64,000 nt of DNA from Turicimonas muris (GTDB lineage Bacteria > Pseudomonadota > Gammaproteobacteria > Burkholderiales > Burkholderiaceae_F): assembly GCF_002221595.1 (NCBI RefSeq), contig NZ_NHMP01000001.1, positions 620,001 to 684,000 of the forward strand, read 5' to 3'. How positions within the stretch are numbered: position 1 is the first letter of the stretch; the number at the start of each line of letters is the position of its first letter. This document shows positions 1 through 9,068 of the stretch, piece after piece. The notes under the pieces are model-generated. The model did not search any database, had not been told where the DNA came from, and saw only the letters and a list, made by a program, of their open reading frames with translations. Position numbers and translations under genes: made by a program.

Positions 1-200
1 ATCATCAGTGTCCCAAGGATGGATGTCCAAATGACGGCAACGGTTACATCTGCAAGCGGCATACCGGCATCTTTCAGCATTCCCGGGACGACAATGAAGA
101 GATAACAAATCGCTAGATAAGCAGAAACGGCACCTAGAAATTCTGTTTTAACGGTGAAGCTTCTTTCTGTGATTTTGAAGAAACGGTCTATAGCGTTCAC
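1..200 (-). CDS. NCS2-family nucleobase permease (AzgA-like), N-terminal part only
   Basis: The gene runs off the left edge; about 66 codons are visible, from a GTG at 200 reading leftwards. The translation begins with a short amphipathic stretch containing FFKITERSFTVKTE, followed by a hydrophobic segment and then GMLKDAGMPLADV. This arrangement (FFKITER, first membrane helix, AGMP) is typical of the start of AzgA-type guanine/hypoxanthine:cation symporters in the inner membrane. The substrate cannot be decided from the N-terminus. A purine-rich stretch (ctccgagaa) lies upstream of the GTG. No neighbour in the window suggests a purine operon. Confidence 0.7.
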   Translation of the reverse strand, partial: MNAIDRFFKITERSFTVKTEFLGAVSAYLAICYLFIVVPGMLKDAGMPLADVTVAVIWTSILGTLM

Positions 201-433
201 AGTATTCTCGGAGAGTATTTAACAATTTGTAAGATTTTAGCTAGATGATTGTTCTGCAACTCTCTGAGTGCATATTGTGAGCGTAAATATCCTTAGTGCC
301 ATTAAAGAAAAAATTGGACTTTTGAGAGTGTGGACAGGAGCATTCATAGGTATTCAAACTTCAAAAAAACGACTTTCGCCTGAAGAGGAGTAGACCTTCT
401 GTTGGGAGTTTGCGGTTTGCTTTAATCGTCATT

Positions 434-462
434 GGTTTTGTAGCAACAAGTGCTACAAAACC
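434..462. repeat. Perfect 12-bp inverted repeat (hairpin) in the autotransporter upstream region
   Basis: The arms GGTTTTGTAGCA (434-445) and TGCTACAAAACC (451-462) are exact reverse complements around the 5-base loop ACAAG. No T-run follows on the + strand. It could be a terminator stem, an mRNA leader structure or an operator. It lies about 70 bases before the autotransporter ATG. Confidence 0.6.
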
Positions 463-532
463 CTGATTTCGGTAGAAGGTGTTAATTGTTAGTATATGCA
501 AAATCATATTTCTTAAAATCAATGAGGTAATA

Positions 533-3500
533 ATGACTCCTCTTCTTAAAAAAGGGCCAAAAATTCATTTGCATGAAGACCGCAGTGATATTATTCTAAA
601 GCTACCCCCCCCCAATCGTTTATTCAACGCTTAAATAGGTCTTTTCTTACATTTGTTCAGAGACAGTATTCTCAGTTCTTTGATTTAAATGAACAACAGA
701 ATTTAAATTCTTTTTCGAACCTAAGTCTCCGAGATAAATTTTCAGAACCGTCTGATATCAAGGAGAAAATTCCCTCAAATTTTTCTCAGTGTTATTTTGC
801 GATTTTATTATCCTTGAGTTGTGTCGGATATTTGCCTTTAACAATTGCAGCTACGACAGAAAGTGACTCGTCCGATTTAACATTAGATGAAACCATCACA
901 GGTAACTATTCTTTAGGTAATGTGAACTCTTTAACAGGAGAGTTAACAAATGGATTATTTTTCTCCACCTCAGGAAATAATCAAATTATCAATCTTGAAG
1001 CAGTTACTCAAGTCAGGGGTACTAAATTGTCAAATGCGAAAGGAGTAAGTAGGGTGGGACTTTTTTCAGCTAAGAATATAAGCACTGCCTCTGGACCAAC
1101 AATCCAAATGATAAATCTCAAAGCGGAGACTCTTATTTCTTCAAATGGAACAGTTTTTTCTAGCACTTCGTATGAGGGCTCTTTTGAATCAAAAAAAATT
1201 ACAGAACAACATATTAATTTATTTGTAGATTCAATATCGGCTGGAGTAGGTACCCTTCCTGATTTAACGTTTAATACGCAAAAGCTTTACCAGACTAGCG
1301 CAGCTTTTTACGCATATGACGCTAGACAATTGATTAAAGGTTATGTTGGAGAGTTAACGACTTCTAGCTCTGGAAGAGGTGTGGCCTTAGGACTTTTTAA
1401 CTCTGCTAACAGTAAGGCACAATTTGCAGAACAAATTTTTGAAGGAGAAATTGGTCAAATAGGAACAGAATTGGTTCCTTTTTGGATTGGAGTTTTCGCT
1501 CAACGCGGTGGAAACCAGATGGTAGATAAAATAGGGACGATTTACGGAACCTATGCTGGAATAGCCACTGGTGTAAATGATGTTAGGTCTTCCATCCAAG
1601 AAATAAAAAGCGTAGATAAGATAATCGTTAAAAACAGCGAGGCCCGTAGTCCTCTCTTCTTTGCCTATGGTATTGAGAATTGGTCACAGGTGGGCAATTG
1701 GGATTTCTATGGGTCACAAATTGTCGGTATTACTGATTCAATTTCTGTTAATTCTAAATCGGGACAAGCAATTGCAATTCACAATAAAGGCGGTAAACAG
1801 ACAATACGTTCCCTTTCTTTATACAACGAAGATAATGATGAACTGGGAGTGAGGGTATCTTCTACAGCAAAACAGTCTCCCGTAGGACTGAGAATTCGGC
1901 CGTTCTTATACGATGACAAGTTTTATACAGAGAGCGTCACCTTACTGGAAGGTCCCTTCAATTTTGTAGATAATTCACTTCAAGTTATGGAGCCTATTCA
2001 TGCCACTACCGGAAAACTCGTTTCCTATGGAAGGTCTGAACTTTGGCTTAAACCAAGTGAATACGGTTCTGTCTTGACTTTGGCAGAAGGTCAGGGGATC
2101 ACTGTTCAATACGATGCCAAAACCAATCCGAGCGATACCATCAATACTCGTTTGCGACTCGGACACGGAGCTGATCCATACACCATTCGCTTTACTAACA
2201 GCAATAAGATCCGGGACTTAGGAATGTTTTCGGGTAACGGTGTAATCCGTTTCGAAGCTGCATATTTAAGCGAAAAACACGTAGATGAAGCCAACAAGCC
2301 CAATATAAAAGATCCGAACGAAGAAGACCCGAAGGATCCGGGCGATGATTCCGGAGAAGATCCGAAACAGCCCGACAATCCGGATACTCCAAACCCTGAC
2401 GAACCTAATCCGGCGCCTGAAACTCCTTCATCAAGAATGACAAGTTTCGGAAACACTTCGGAAACAACATTGAATCTGGCAGTGAATTATTCGGTTTTAA
2501 GACGTGCAGCGGATGGTACTGGCGATTCCGGAGATTCCGGTACTACTGACCCAACTGATCCGACTAACCCGACAGATCCTTCCGAAGGCGATGATAAAGA
2601 ACCTGAGACTCCGCAGCCTTACAACGACTACAAATATCCATACGGAATTAATGGACCGTATGCGAAATATTGGGCCGTAGGCGGAAAGACTGGACAAGCT
2701 CCTTACGTTTTTCTCAATCATATTGACACAGCCGATGGAAATCCTATCGCCGCCGATCGTTCCAATGCATCGAAATTAGATTTGGTGGTTAAGGCATATG
2801 TTTATGAAAACGGCAAGAACACCGGCGTCTTAATTAACTCCGATAATTTGTGCAGCGGAGGTAAATGCGAAGGTGAAAGCCATTATCCCGGATATCCCGG
2901 TGCTAGAGATGACGCGAAGCTGGCAAATATATTCTGGCTCCTCAGAAGTGCCGCTAACAGCATTTTCGCTAACGAAGGCATTGAGAACATGGGAAGCCAG
3001 GGAGCCATCATGATCAAAGATGACTACAAGGAGGGCTACTTCGGTTTATCTCAAGGCACGACATGGCATAAGTTGACCGATGAAGACGGCAATGAATTGA
3101 AGGATGACAATGGTGACCCAATCATAAGACGCTGGGATCCGAAAGATCCGAATGCTCAGTTTGCTAAGGCTGCCGGTTGGGTTTACCTGCCAGAAGGTGT
3201 GGTCAATGAAGCATACAGAGCCCAATGGTATTTCGAGGATGTTTCTTTGGTTGGTGAAACAGCTACTGACCTGGCTGAATACACAACCCTAGGAGTTCCT
3301 GCCGATGTTAAGTATCGCGGCGAGATCATTGACCTGACGCCGACTATTCCTTGGAAGCCTTTGGAACCTGGATTCACACATCCTATTCCTTTGATTCCGG
3401 CTACTCCTATTCCTCAGCCGAAGCCAAAACCAACTCCAACCATGAAGTCTATTGAATCCGTCTCTCTAAGCCACTATTTCACATGGCGCCAAGAGATTGA

Positions 3501-4413
3501 TACTCTCCATCAGAGACTGGGTGAGATTAGAGATAATAACGAGTTGGAAGGTTTGTGGGCCAGAGGATATGCCGGACGCAACAGGTTCAGCCATAACGGT
3601 TATTCTTTCAAAGATAATTACCGTGGAATTCAAATCGGCTTAGATAGAAATTACTATGAATTTTCTGATAAGTATCGCTGTAGAGAAAAAGACGGAGAAA
3701 ATTTCCCGTGCAAACGTGAAAAATCCATCGAATGGATATATGGAACCGGCCTTTCTTACACTGAAGGCGATCTGAAGTTAAGCCGAGGTGGAACTGCCGA
3801 TAACTGGATGGCCAGCTGGTGGCTTTACGGTGTCAGAAAGTTTTCTAATGGCGGATATCTTGACTTGGTAGGTAAGGTCAGCCGCTTCTCCAACAAATTC
3901 TCGGCATGGAGCAGCGATAGGCTTCTCAACACCAAAGGCCGCGATCATACTTGGGGCTATACATTAAGCGCTGAGTACGGCAACAAGCATTACATTAGAG
4001 ATAAGAAGGACTGGTACCTAGATCCGCAGTTGCAAATTGTTTACGGAAGAATCTTTGGTTCAAGTTTCAGAACTAATAACCAAGTTAACGTTAAGCATAA
4101 GGCTCTTAATAGCTTAATCGGCCGAGTTGGCGTGGCTTTGGGATATGAAGCTAAGAAAGGTTCGGCGTTTGTAAAAGTCGACGGCTTACGAGAGTTTGCC
4201 GGAAAACTTGATACCACCTACAAACTTGATGATGGTACATCCAACCGTTCTAGATTCAATCTCAAAGAAACTTGGGGAGAAGTCTCCGCTGGCGGAACCT
4301 ATACGTTCTCTGAAAAGAAAGATAAGTTTGCTCACTTCTACGTGAAGAGAAGCTTTGCTTCCAAACTTAAAACTGATTACCGAGTCGATATAGGTTTTGA
4401 ATACTTGTTCTAA
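533..4413 (+). CDS. Autotransporter adhesin (type Va secretion), out of frame at a C9 tract; candidate phase-variable gene
   Basis: A long open frame (814-4413) encodes a passenger, a Pro/Asp-rich linker around residues 500-540 and again near 580, and a C-terminal autotransporter beta-barrel (last ~270 residues, ending in Phe). It lacks its own credible start. The frame is open back to 589. An ATG at 533 with a good Shine-Dalgarno (gagg) reads 27 codons into a run of nine C (605-613) and then stops. With ten C the two frames join into a 1293-codon protein. It would have a long charged N-terminus, a hydrophobic signal core (CYFAILLSLSCVGY) and an AA cleavage region, as in extended autotransporter signal peptides. 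The beta-domain is closely related to those of the two autotransporters at the right end of the window (motifs WRQE, YQR/HQRLGEIRD, DNW). It probably acts in surface adhesion; the ligand is unknown. Alternatives are a true pseudogene or a base-count error. Confidence 0.8.
605..613 (+). repeat. Poly-C tract (9 C), putative phase-variation switch
   Basis: Nine consecutive C lie inside the 5' coding region of the autotransporter. The upstream ATG frame is phase 2 and the passenger frame is phase 1. A +1 (10 C) or -2 (7 C) change aligns them. As sequenced the gene is OFF. Confidence 0.75.
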
Positions 4414-4424
4414 AAAAAGGGAGG

Positions 4425-4443
4425 GCCGGAGGAAAGCTCCGGC
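4425..4443 (+). terminator. Hairpin after the autotransporter gene
   Basis: A 7-bp stem, GCCGGAG/CTCCGGC, with loop GAAAG lies just after the stop codon and is followed only by TCTT. It may be a weak terminator or an attenuating hairpin, since a lipoprotein gene starts 15 bases later on the same strand. Confidence 0.45.
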
Positions 4444-4457
4444 TCTTGAAATGGTCT

Positions 4458-4877
4458 ATGAAAAAATTAAAAATTTTGACTATCTCAGCTTTGTTTTGTT
4501 CGGGTCTTCTTGCCGGATGTTCTTCCATAGTGACTCATGAGACTCAAGAGCTTGAAGTACTTACCAATCCTGAAACTTGCTCTATCACCATTACTGATGA
4601 TAAAGGCAACAAAGTTTTTGAAGGATACACACCGGCCAAGGTGGAATTAAATAAGGATCATGGGTATTTTGAAGGCTGTGTTTATGACATTCATCTGGAA
4701 AAAGGAGGCTTCCAGCCACAGGACTTAGTAGTGAAATCGAAGAACACTTCCTGGTACGTCTTTGGAAATACGTTGAATGTATTTATTCCCGGTTGGATTA
4801 GTGTCGATCCGAAGATGAGAAGGATGCATGAACTTATGCCAGCCAAGGTTGAAGTCCAAATGGTACCAATGGAATAG
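4458..4877 (+). CDS. Small lipoprotein with a PEGA-like beta domain, function unknown
   Basis: The ATG at 4458 (MKKLKIL...) is preferred over an in-frame TTG 12 bases upstream, because it gives a clean lipoprotein signal: two Lys, a hydrophobic core, then the lipobox LLAGC. The mature part (about 120 residues) contains CSITITDDKGNKVFEG.TPAKVEL, reminiscent of PEGA-type surface lipoprotein folds, then a hydrophobic patch around NTLNVFIPGWISVD. It lies immediately after the autotransporter and 16 bases before a second lipoprotein, so the two lipoproteins are probably co-transcribed. A role in assembling or anchoring the autotransporter is only a guess from position. Confidence 0.65.
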   Translation: MKKLKILTISALFCSGLLAGCSSIVTHETQELEVLTNPETCSITITDDKGNKVFEGYTPAKVELNKDHGYFEGCVYDIHLEKGGFQPQDLVVKSKNTSWYVFGNTLNVFIPGWISVDPKMRRMHELMPAKVEVQMVPME

Positions 4878-4893
4878 GATTAAGGAGGTGAAT

Positions 4894-5193
4894 ATGAGAA
4901 GTACATTGTTGACAATCATTTTGGCATGTGGTTTTTTCCTGCTTACCTCGTGTGCCACAGTTCCTCCGGAGCCGGTTATTGAAGAGCTGCAAGACGGCAG
5001 TTTCAGAATATCTGTAATCTATGAAACTGAATGGTCCGGTCAATTTCTTACCAATAAGTTGATTAAGAAAGCTGAAATTTTTTGTGAGGAGCGTCAACAA
5101 CAATTTGAAAAGGTTCAGTTTACGGTAAAAGATGACGGACGCTTTAATTACGCTAAATCTGAAGTCATATTTAAATGTATAAAGGCTAAGTAA
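4894..5193 (+). CDS. Small lipoprotein, function unknown
   Basis: The start at 4894 is fixed by a near-perfect Shine-Dalgarno (aaggaggtg) 4 bases upstream. The 99-residue product has a signal peptide (MRSTLLTIILACGFFLLTSC) ending in the lipobox LTSC. The mature part is about 80 residues with no family I recognise; it is charged and has a Cys pair (residues ~68 and ~95). It follows the other lipoprotein by 16 bases and precedes a strong terminator, so the two close a small operon. Confidence 0.65.
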   Translation: MRSTLLTIILACGFFLLTSCATVPPEPVIEELQDGSFRISVIYETEWSGQFLTNKLIKKAEIFCEERQQQFEKVQFTVKDDGRFNYAKSEVIFKCIKAK

Positions 5194-5256
5194 AAGCTTA
5201 GAACTCAGAGCTAAGTAACCAATATCTTTTTTCGTAGAGAGTTCTTCAATCAAAAA

Positions 5257-5285
5257 ACTGCCTCCTAGTTTTTTTCGGAGGCAGT
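5257..5285 (+). terminator. Rho-independent-like terminator after the lipoprotein pair
   Basis: Perfect 9-bp stem ACTGCCTCC/GGAGGCAGT with a T-rich loop, followed by AGTTCTTT. It closes the lipoprotein operon. Confidence 0.7.
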
Positions 5286-5330
5286 AGTTCTTTCAGTCTT
5301 TCCTTAGAAGAAGGACAAAAATCTTCCTAA

Positions 5331-5371
5331 GTAAGCTTCCCATGGCTCGATAAGAGCCGTGGGAAGCTTAC
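5331..5371. repeat. 41-bp near-perfect palindrome (18-bp arms, GATAA loop)
   Basis: The left arm (5331-5348, GTAAGCTTCCCATGGCTC) and right arm (5354-5371) are reverse complements except for one position. One arm and the loop recur at 48332-48360 in reverse orientation. It sits directly at the broken edge of the intron fragment. It may be the terminator-like target of the group IIC intron, or a mobile-element end. Confidence 0.65.
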
Positions 5372-5721
5372 ACTCAGCAAGGGGAACTTCCCTAAAGACG
5401 ACGATAGAAAGAATAACTCCTGTCCTCAGGGGTTGGAGGAACTACTATCGTCTTGATACCAGGAAGCAGTACTGGAGTGAAATGGACGAAAGAATTCGCC
5501 ACCATCTCCGTAAACTTATCTGGATTGCTTGGAAGAGACCGAAGACAAGAGAACGGAACCTGATCAAACTAGGTCTGGACCCGGAGACCGCCTGGAAAAG
5601 TTCGGTAAATGGCAGAGGTGCATGGTGGAACTCGGGCCAGGCTCACATGAACCTGACCATCAAGAACGCCCGTTTCGCCAGATTAGGGTTATATTCTCTC
5701 CGCTTTATGGCGATTCGTTAA
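5359..5721 (+). pseudogene. Group II intron reverse transcriptase/maturase, C-terminal fragment
   Basis: Only the maturase (X) domain tail remains. RGTSLKTTIERITPVLRGWRN matches the maturase-specific motif, and LGLDPETAWKSS..GRGAWWN...HMN matches the end typical of IIC intron-encoded proteins. The fingers/palm with the YADD motif are absent, so no reverse transcriptase activity is possible. The apparent ATG lies in the flanking palindrome and is not a real start. Confidence 0.8.
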
Positions 5722-5794
5722 TGAAGCGCCCACTACGGACCCGTACGGTGGGTGCTGTGAGAGGGGGACGGGGCAACCCAACCCTCTACTCGAT
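5372..5794 (+). mobile_element. 3' fragment of a group IIC intron (maturase tail, domains V-VI)
   Basis: After the maturase stop, the sequence from about 5722 to 5765 folds like domain V of class C introns, with arms around CGCCCAC and GTGGGTG followed by CTGTGAGAGG. A GGGGGACGGGGCAA.. stem and the end ..CTCTACTCGAT at 5794 resemble IIC 3' ends. The 5' part (domain I, most of the reverse transcriptase) is missing here. The fragment ends 10 bases before the stop codon of the convergent aminotransferase gene, consistent with IIC insertion behind gene ends. Confidence 0.75.
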
Positions 5795-5803
5795 CAGAAG
5801 GAA

Positions 5804-6949
5804 TTAAATGAAGCCTTTCTGACGGAATTCTTTAAGCTTCTGAACGAAGTATTTCATTTCGTCCGGCGTACCTAAAGAAACACGGCACCACTGTGTGGCT
5901 GGCGGGAAGGGCCGCCCCACAAGGATGTGTTCTTCTTTCATGCGGTCGGCAAACGGTTTCAGAGGAACCTTCAAGTCCATGAATACGAAGTTTGTTTCGC
6001 TTGGCAGGTAAGGAATGTGAAGTTCATCCAATGTTGCAAGAAGAATCTTCCTGGATTCGTCATTCATTGCCTTAGATTTAGCCAAGAATTCTTTGTCTTT
6101 TAATTCTGCGGTGGCGGCGGCAAGTGTCGCCTGGTTCATCATAACTTCATAGGCAACATGGTTTTCGATATTGTCGATAACTGCCGGGGCTGCATATGCA
6201 AAACCTAAGCGCATGCCCGCCATTGCAAAGATTTTAGAGAATGTCTTGAGAACAACCAGGTTGTTGTAGCCTTCTTTAATCAATTCTCCGGCGGACTTGA
6301 AGGACGGATCGTTAACGAATTCTGCGTATGCTTCATCCAAGATGAAGAAAGTATTTTTTGGTTTAGTTTTGATCCAGTCGAACAAAGCTTGTGTGTTGAC
6401 GATAGTCGATGTCGGGTTGTTCGGATTGACGATATAGACAATCACATGCTTGCTCTTAGCCTGCTGAGCAGCAAGTTTGCGGAGAGCGGCAAGATCGATG
6501 CTCCAGTTCGGACCCATCTTAACTGTCTTAACCGGAATATGATTGCGCTTGGCAACGTCGGCACCATCGCTGTAAGTCAATTCCGGGTATACAAAAACGG
6601 TTTTGCCCGGAACGTTGTAGGCTTCGACGGAAGCACGAATCGCTTCTGCCGAGCCGTGAGTAAGAAGAAGGTTATCCGGCTGAGTACCCATGTATTGGGC
6701 CAATTCTTTTTTAATAGCGCCTACTTGAGCAAACGGATAACGTGAGGCTCGTGATGTAGATTCTTCGATAGCTTTTTTAGCACCATCGCTCAGACCGAGA
6801 GGGTTTTCATTGAAGCACAACAGCATAGGTTTCTTGGCTGTCGGAGGAGTGAACTCCGGTTCTGCAGCAACGGTTGCATCCATTGCAGAGCCGAATAACA
6901 TGGCCCCGAGGGAAGAACCCGCGAATTTAAAAAGACTGCGTCTTTGCAA
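5804..6949 (-). CDS. HisC-like PLP aminotransferase with a Tat signal peptide (periplasmic)
   Basis: The start is the TTG at 6949, with aggaga 7 bases upstream. This gives MQRRSLFKFAG..., a textbook twin-arginine signal, followed by a hydrophobic region and an alanine-rich cleavage zone (ATVAAEPEF). The rest is a class I/II fold-type I aminotransferase of the histidinol-phosphate type: NENPLG near the N-terminus, NPNNPT, the PLP-binding DEAYAEF, the Schiff-base Lys in KTFSKIFAMAGMRLG and a C-terminal Arg (WCRVSLG). Classic HisC is cytosolic and works in histidine synthesis. The export signal and the absence of other his genes suggest a periplasmic aminotransferase of unknown substrate. About 381 aa. 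Confidence 0.85.
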   Translation of the reverse strand: MQRRSLFKFAGSSLGAMLFGSAMDATVAAEPEFTPPTAKKPMLLCFNENPLGLSDGAKKAIEESTSRASRYPFAQVGAIKKELAQYMGTQPDNLLLTHGSAEAIRASVEAYNVPGKTVFVYPELTYSDGADVAKRNHIPVKTVKMGPNWSIDLAALRKLAAQQAKSKHVIVYIVNPNNPTSTIVNTQALFDWIKTKPKNTFFILDEAYAEFVNDPSFKSAGELIKEGYNNLVVLKTFSKIFAMAGMRLGFAYAAPAVIDNIENHVAYEVMMNQATLAAATAELKDKEFLAKSKAMNDESRKILLATLDELHIPYLPSETNFVFMDLKVPLKPFADRMKEEHILVGRPFPPATQWCRVSLGTPDEMKYFVQKLKEFRQKGFI

Positions 6950-7234
6950 TTTATTTCTCCTAAAAAATTTTGGCTGCAAAATAATTATTAATCCAAAAAG
7001 TGCCTTGTAAGAAGAATCTTTTCAGAATTTTTCTGTTCTTGACTATTTTGAGCGTTATGCGACTTGCGTATTGCCGAAAGGAAAAAAAATGGACTTTCTG
7101 AAGTGGGAATCTTTTTCTCAGTAGTCTTGAGGAATTCCTATAAGAAAGGAAGTTCCAAGCTAGTTGTTGGTTGATGGTTCTTTTGGCAAACCTCAACTAA
7201 AATGAAAAGATAAAGCCAATTCAGAGATGCGACG

Positions 7235-8834
7235 ATGGACGAGAGAAAAATAAAAGATTTACCGCTAGGAACATCTGATTTCATAGCCTTGAGAATGGCG
7301 GACCAGCTTTATGTCGACAAAACTGACCTGGTCTACAAAATTGCCTCGGTAAGAAGAAAGTATTTTTTTTTCTCGTCCGAGAAGATTTGGTAAATCTTTG
7401 CTTATTTCTACATTCGAAGCTTTATTCAAATATGGAGTCAAGTACTTTGAAGGTCTGGCGATTGAGAAACTCTGGAAAGAGCACAAGGAGTACAAGATCG
7501 TTAGATTGGACTTCTCTGAGATCAAGCCTCTTTTCGGATTAAATAAATTTTGTAAAGATCTTACGGGCCTGATTATTGATAAATTTTCATCTTTGGGTTT
7601 CGAATATAAATCTTCCGAACTTTCTCTCTTCAGACAATTGTCTTCTTGGATGGAAGAACAGGAACCTTCTTCTCTAGTCATTCTCATCGATGAATACGAT
7701 GCTCCTTTAACGTCGTGCCTGAATGATCCCATTCTATTTGAGCAGATCAGAAGTCTTTTGGCAGAGTTTTATTCGGTCATTAAGGCAAATGACAGTTCGC
7801 TGCGTTTTGTTTTTATTACCGGTAATACGAAGTTCAATAAGACGAGCATTTTCTCTGAGCTGAACAACCTTAAAGATCTAACGCTGGATGTTGGATTTGG
7901 AACGTTGTTAGGTTATACGCATGACGAAATTCAACGGTATTTCTTACCTTATTTACATGAGGCGGCATCAACGTTGAATATCAGCGACAAAGAATTATTG
8001 GAAAAACTTACTCGGCAATACGACGGTTTTTGTTTTGAAAGAACAGCAAGCAAACATGTTTTTGCTCCGTGGTTATTGCTGAATTTCTTTTCTTATCCTG
8101 AGAACGGTCTGGTTGATTATTGGTTTGAAAGCGGAGGAAAGCCTTCCGTATTAGTGGAATATCTGAAGTCTCACGCCTTACGACATCCGGAAGAATATAG
8201 TCGGGAGAAGACAATTTCTCTTTCGGAATTGTCTGGTTCAGCCGATATCCAAACTGTTTCAGATTTGGGATTGTTAGTGCAGGCTGGCTATTTAACAATC
8301 AAGTCCGTTGAGTACGGAGATACGGTTTACCTCGATTATCCAAATCTTGAAGTGCGCCGTGCCATGGCCAGGCTATATTTGGAAAGACTTTTGAGCGGTA
8401 GAGTTGCAGGCCAAGTGGGAGCCGGTCCTATTGTGAAGGTTCTAAGTGAGGAAAATACAGAATCTTTGTTCCACATTCTTAACCGCCTTTTTTCTTCAAT
8501 TGATTATTACAAATATCCGGTAAGAGACGAGGCCTCCCTGCGAGCCTATGTTCAGGTGTATATGGCTGGTGCAGGTCTTGAGCCGAAGATAGAGCATCAC
8601 AATGCCTTTGGAAGAAGTGATTTAGAAGTCAGAGCCGGTGAAAGACACTGGATTCTAGAACTTAAGATTGATCGAGGGGAAGAGAGCTCCAAAGAAAAGC
8701 TGAGAGAAGGTGTTGCTCAAATGCTCAGCAGACATTATGGGGATGAGGCCGTCTCAAAAGAAAAGATAAGAGCAGTACCCGTTTATTCCATCGAGAAAAA
8801 GCAATTTGTGAAGTGGCAGGAAGTGTCATCATAA
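7235..8834 (+). CDS. AAA-ATPase-like / PD-(D/E)XK nuclease-like protein, out of frame at a T9 tract
   Basis: The N-terminal 45 codons (ATG 7235, MDERKIKDLPLGTS.F) run into nine T (7363-7371) and stop. The downstream frame (7398-8834, open upstream through the RPRRFGKS motif) carries the rest. With eight T the product is 532 aa and aligns end to end with the intact 529-aa paralogue at 46406. It reads Y.DKT, KYFFSRPRRFGKS (P-loop-like), LVILIDEYDAPL (Walker B), and a C-terminal GRSDLEVRAG..WILELKI (PD-(D/E)XK-like). The family (AAA-ATPase-like plus PD-(D/E)XK, formerly DUF1703) is widespread in gut bacteria and of unknown biological role. As sequenced the gene cannot make the full protein. Confidence 0.8.
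7363..7371 (+). repeat. Poly-T tract (9 T) at the frame break
   Basis: Nine T interrupt the codons for KYFF-SRPRRFGKS. Removing one T restores the reading frame seen in the paralogue. It could be a slippage switch or a fixed inactivating indel. Confidence 0.7.
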
Positions 8835-9068
8835 AAATAATCAACGGTTGACATCTTTTCGGCTTATCTTTCCTTACGATCGGCTGACTAGGAGGAGTTG
8901 ATTTTTCTGGATGCAGTTGTGTTGCTCGTTTCTCATCGACTTTTTCTTAGAATTCTATATTTCAAGCGGCTGATGAAACAGCTTGGAGGATTTTGTCCGA
9001 ATTATTCGAATCGGAACTACAATTGTTTAATACTAAAAACCGAAAAAGCCGAATAATAAGGAAAACAA

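Noticed and set aside
814-816. TTG at 814 as the real start of the first autotransporter
   Set aside because: No Shine-Dalgarno, and it would cut into the signal peptide core; the ATG at 533 plus tract change explains the open upstream frame better.
4834-5253. 139-codon frame antisense to the small lipoproteins
   Set aside because: Overlaps a gene with a perfect Shine-Dalgarno and lipobox; its own composition is not protein-like.
5529-5807. 92-codon frame overlapping the intron maturase fragment
   Set aside because: Runs across domain V and VI of the intron; no protein character and no start signal.
8852-8857. TTGACA as promoter of the sensor kinase
   Set aside because: No -10 element at a suitable distance and it is over 200 bases from the start.
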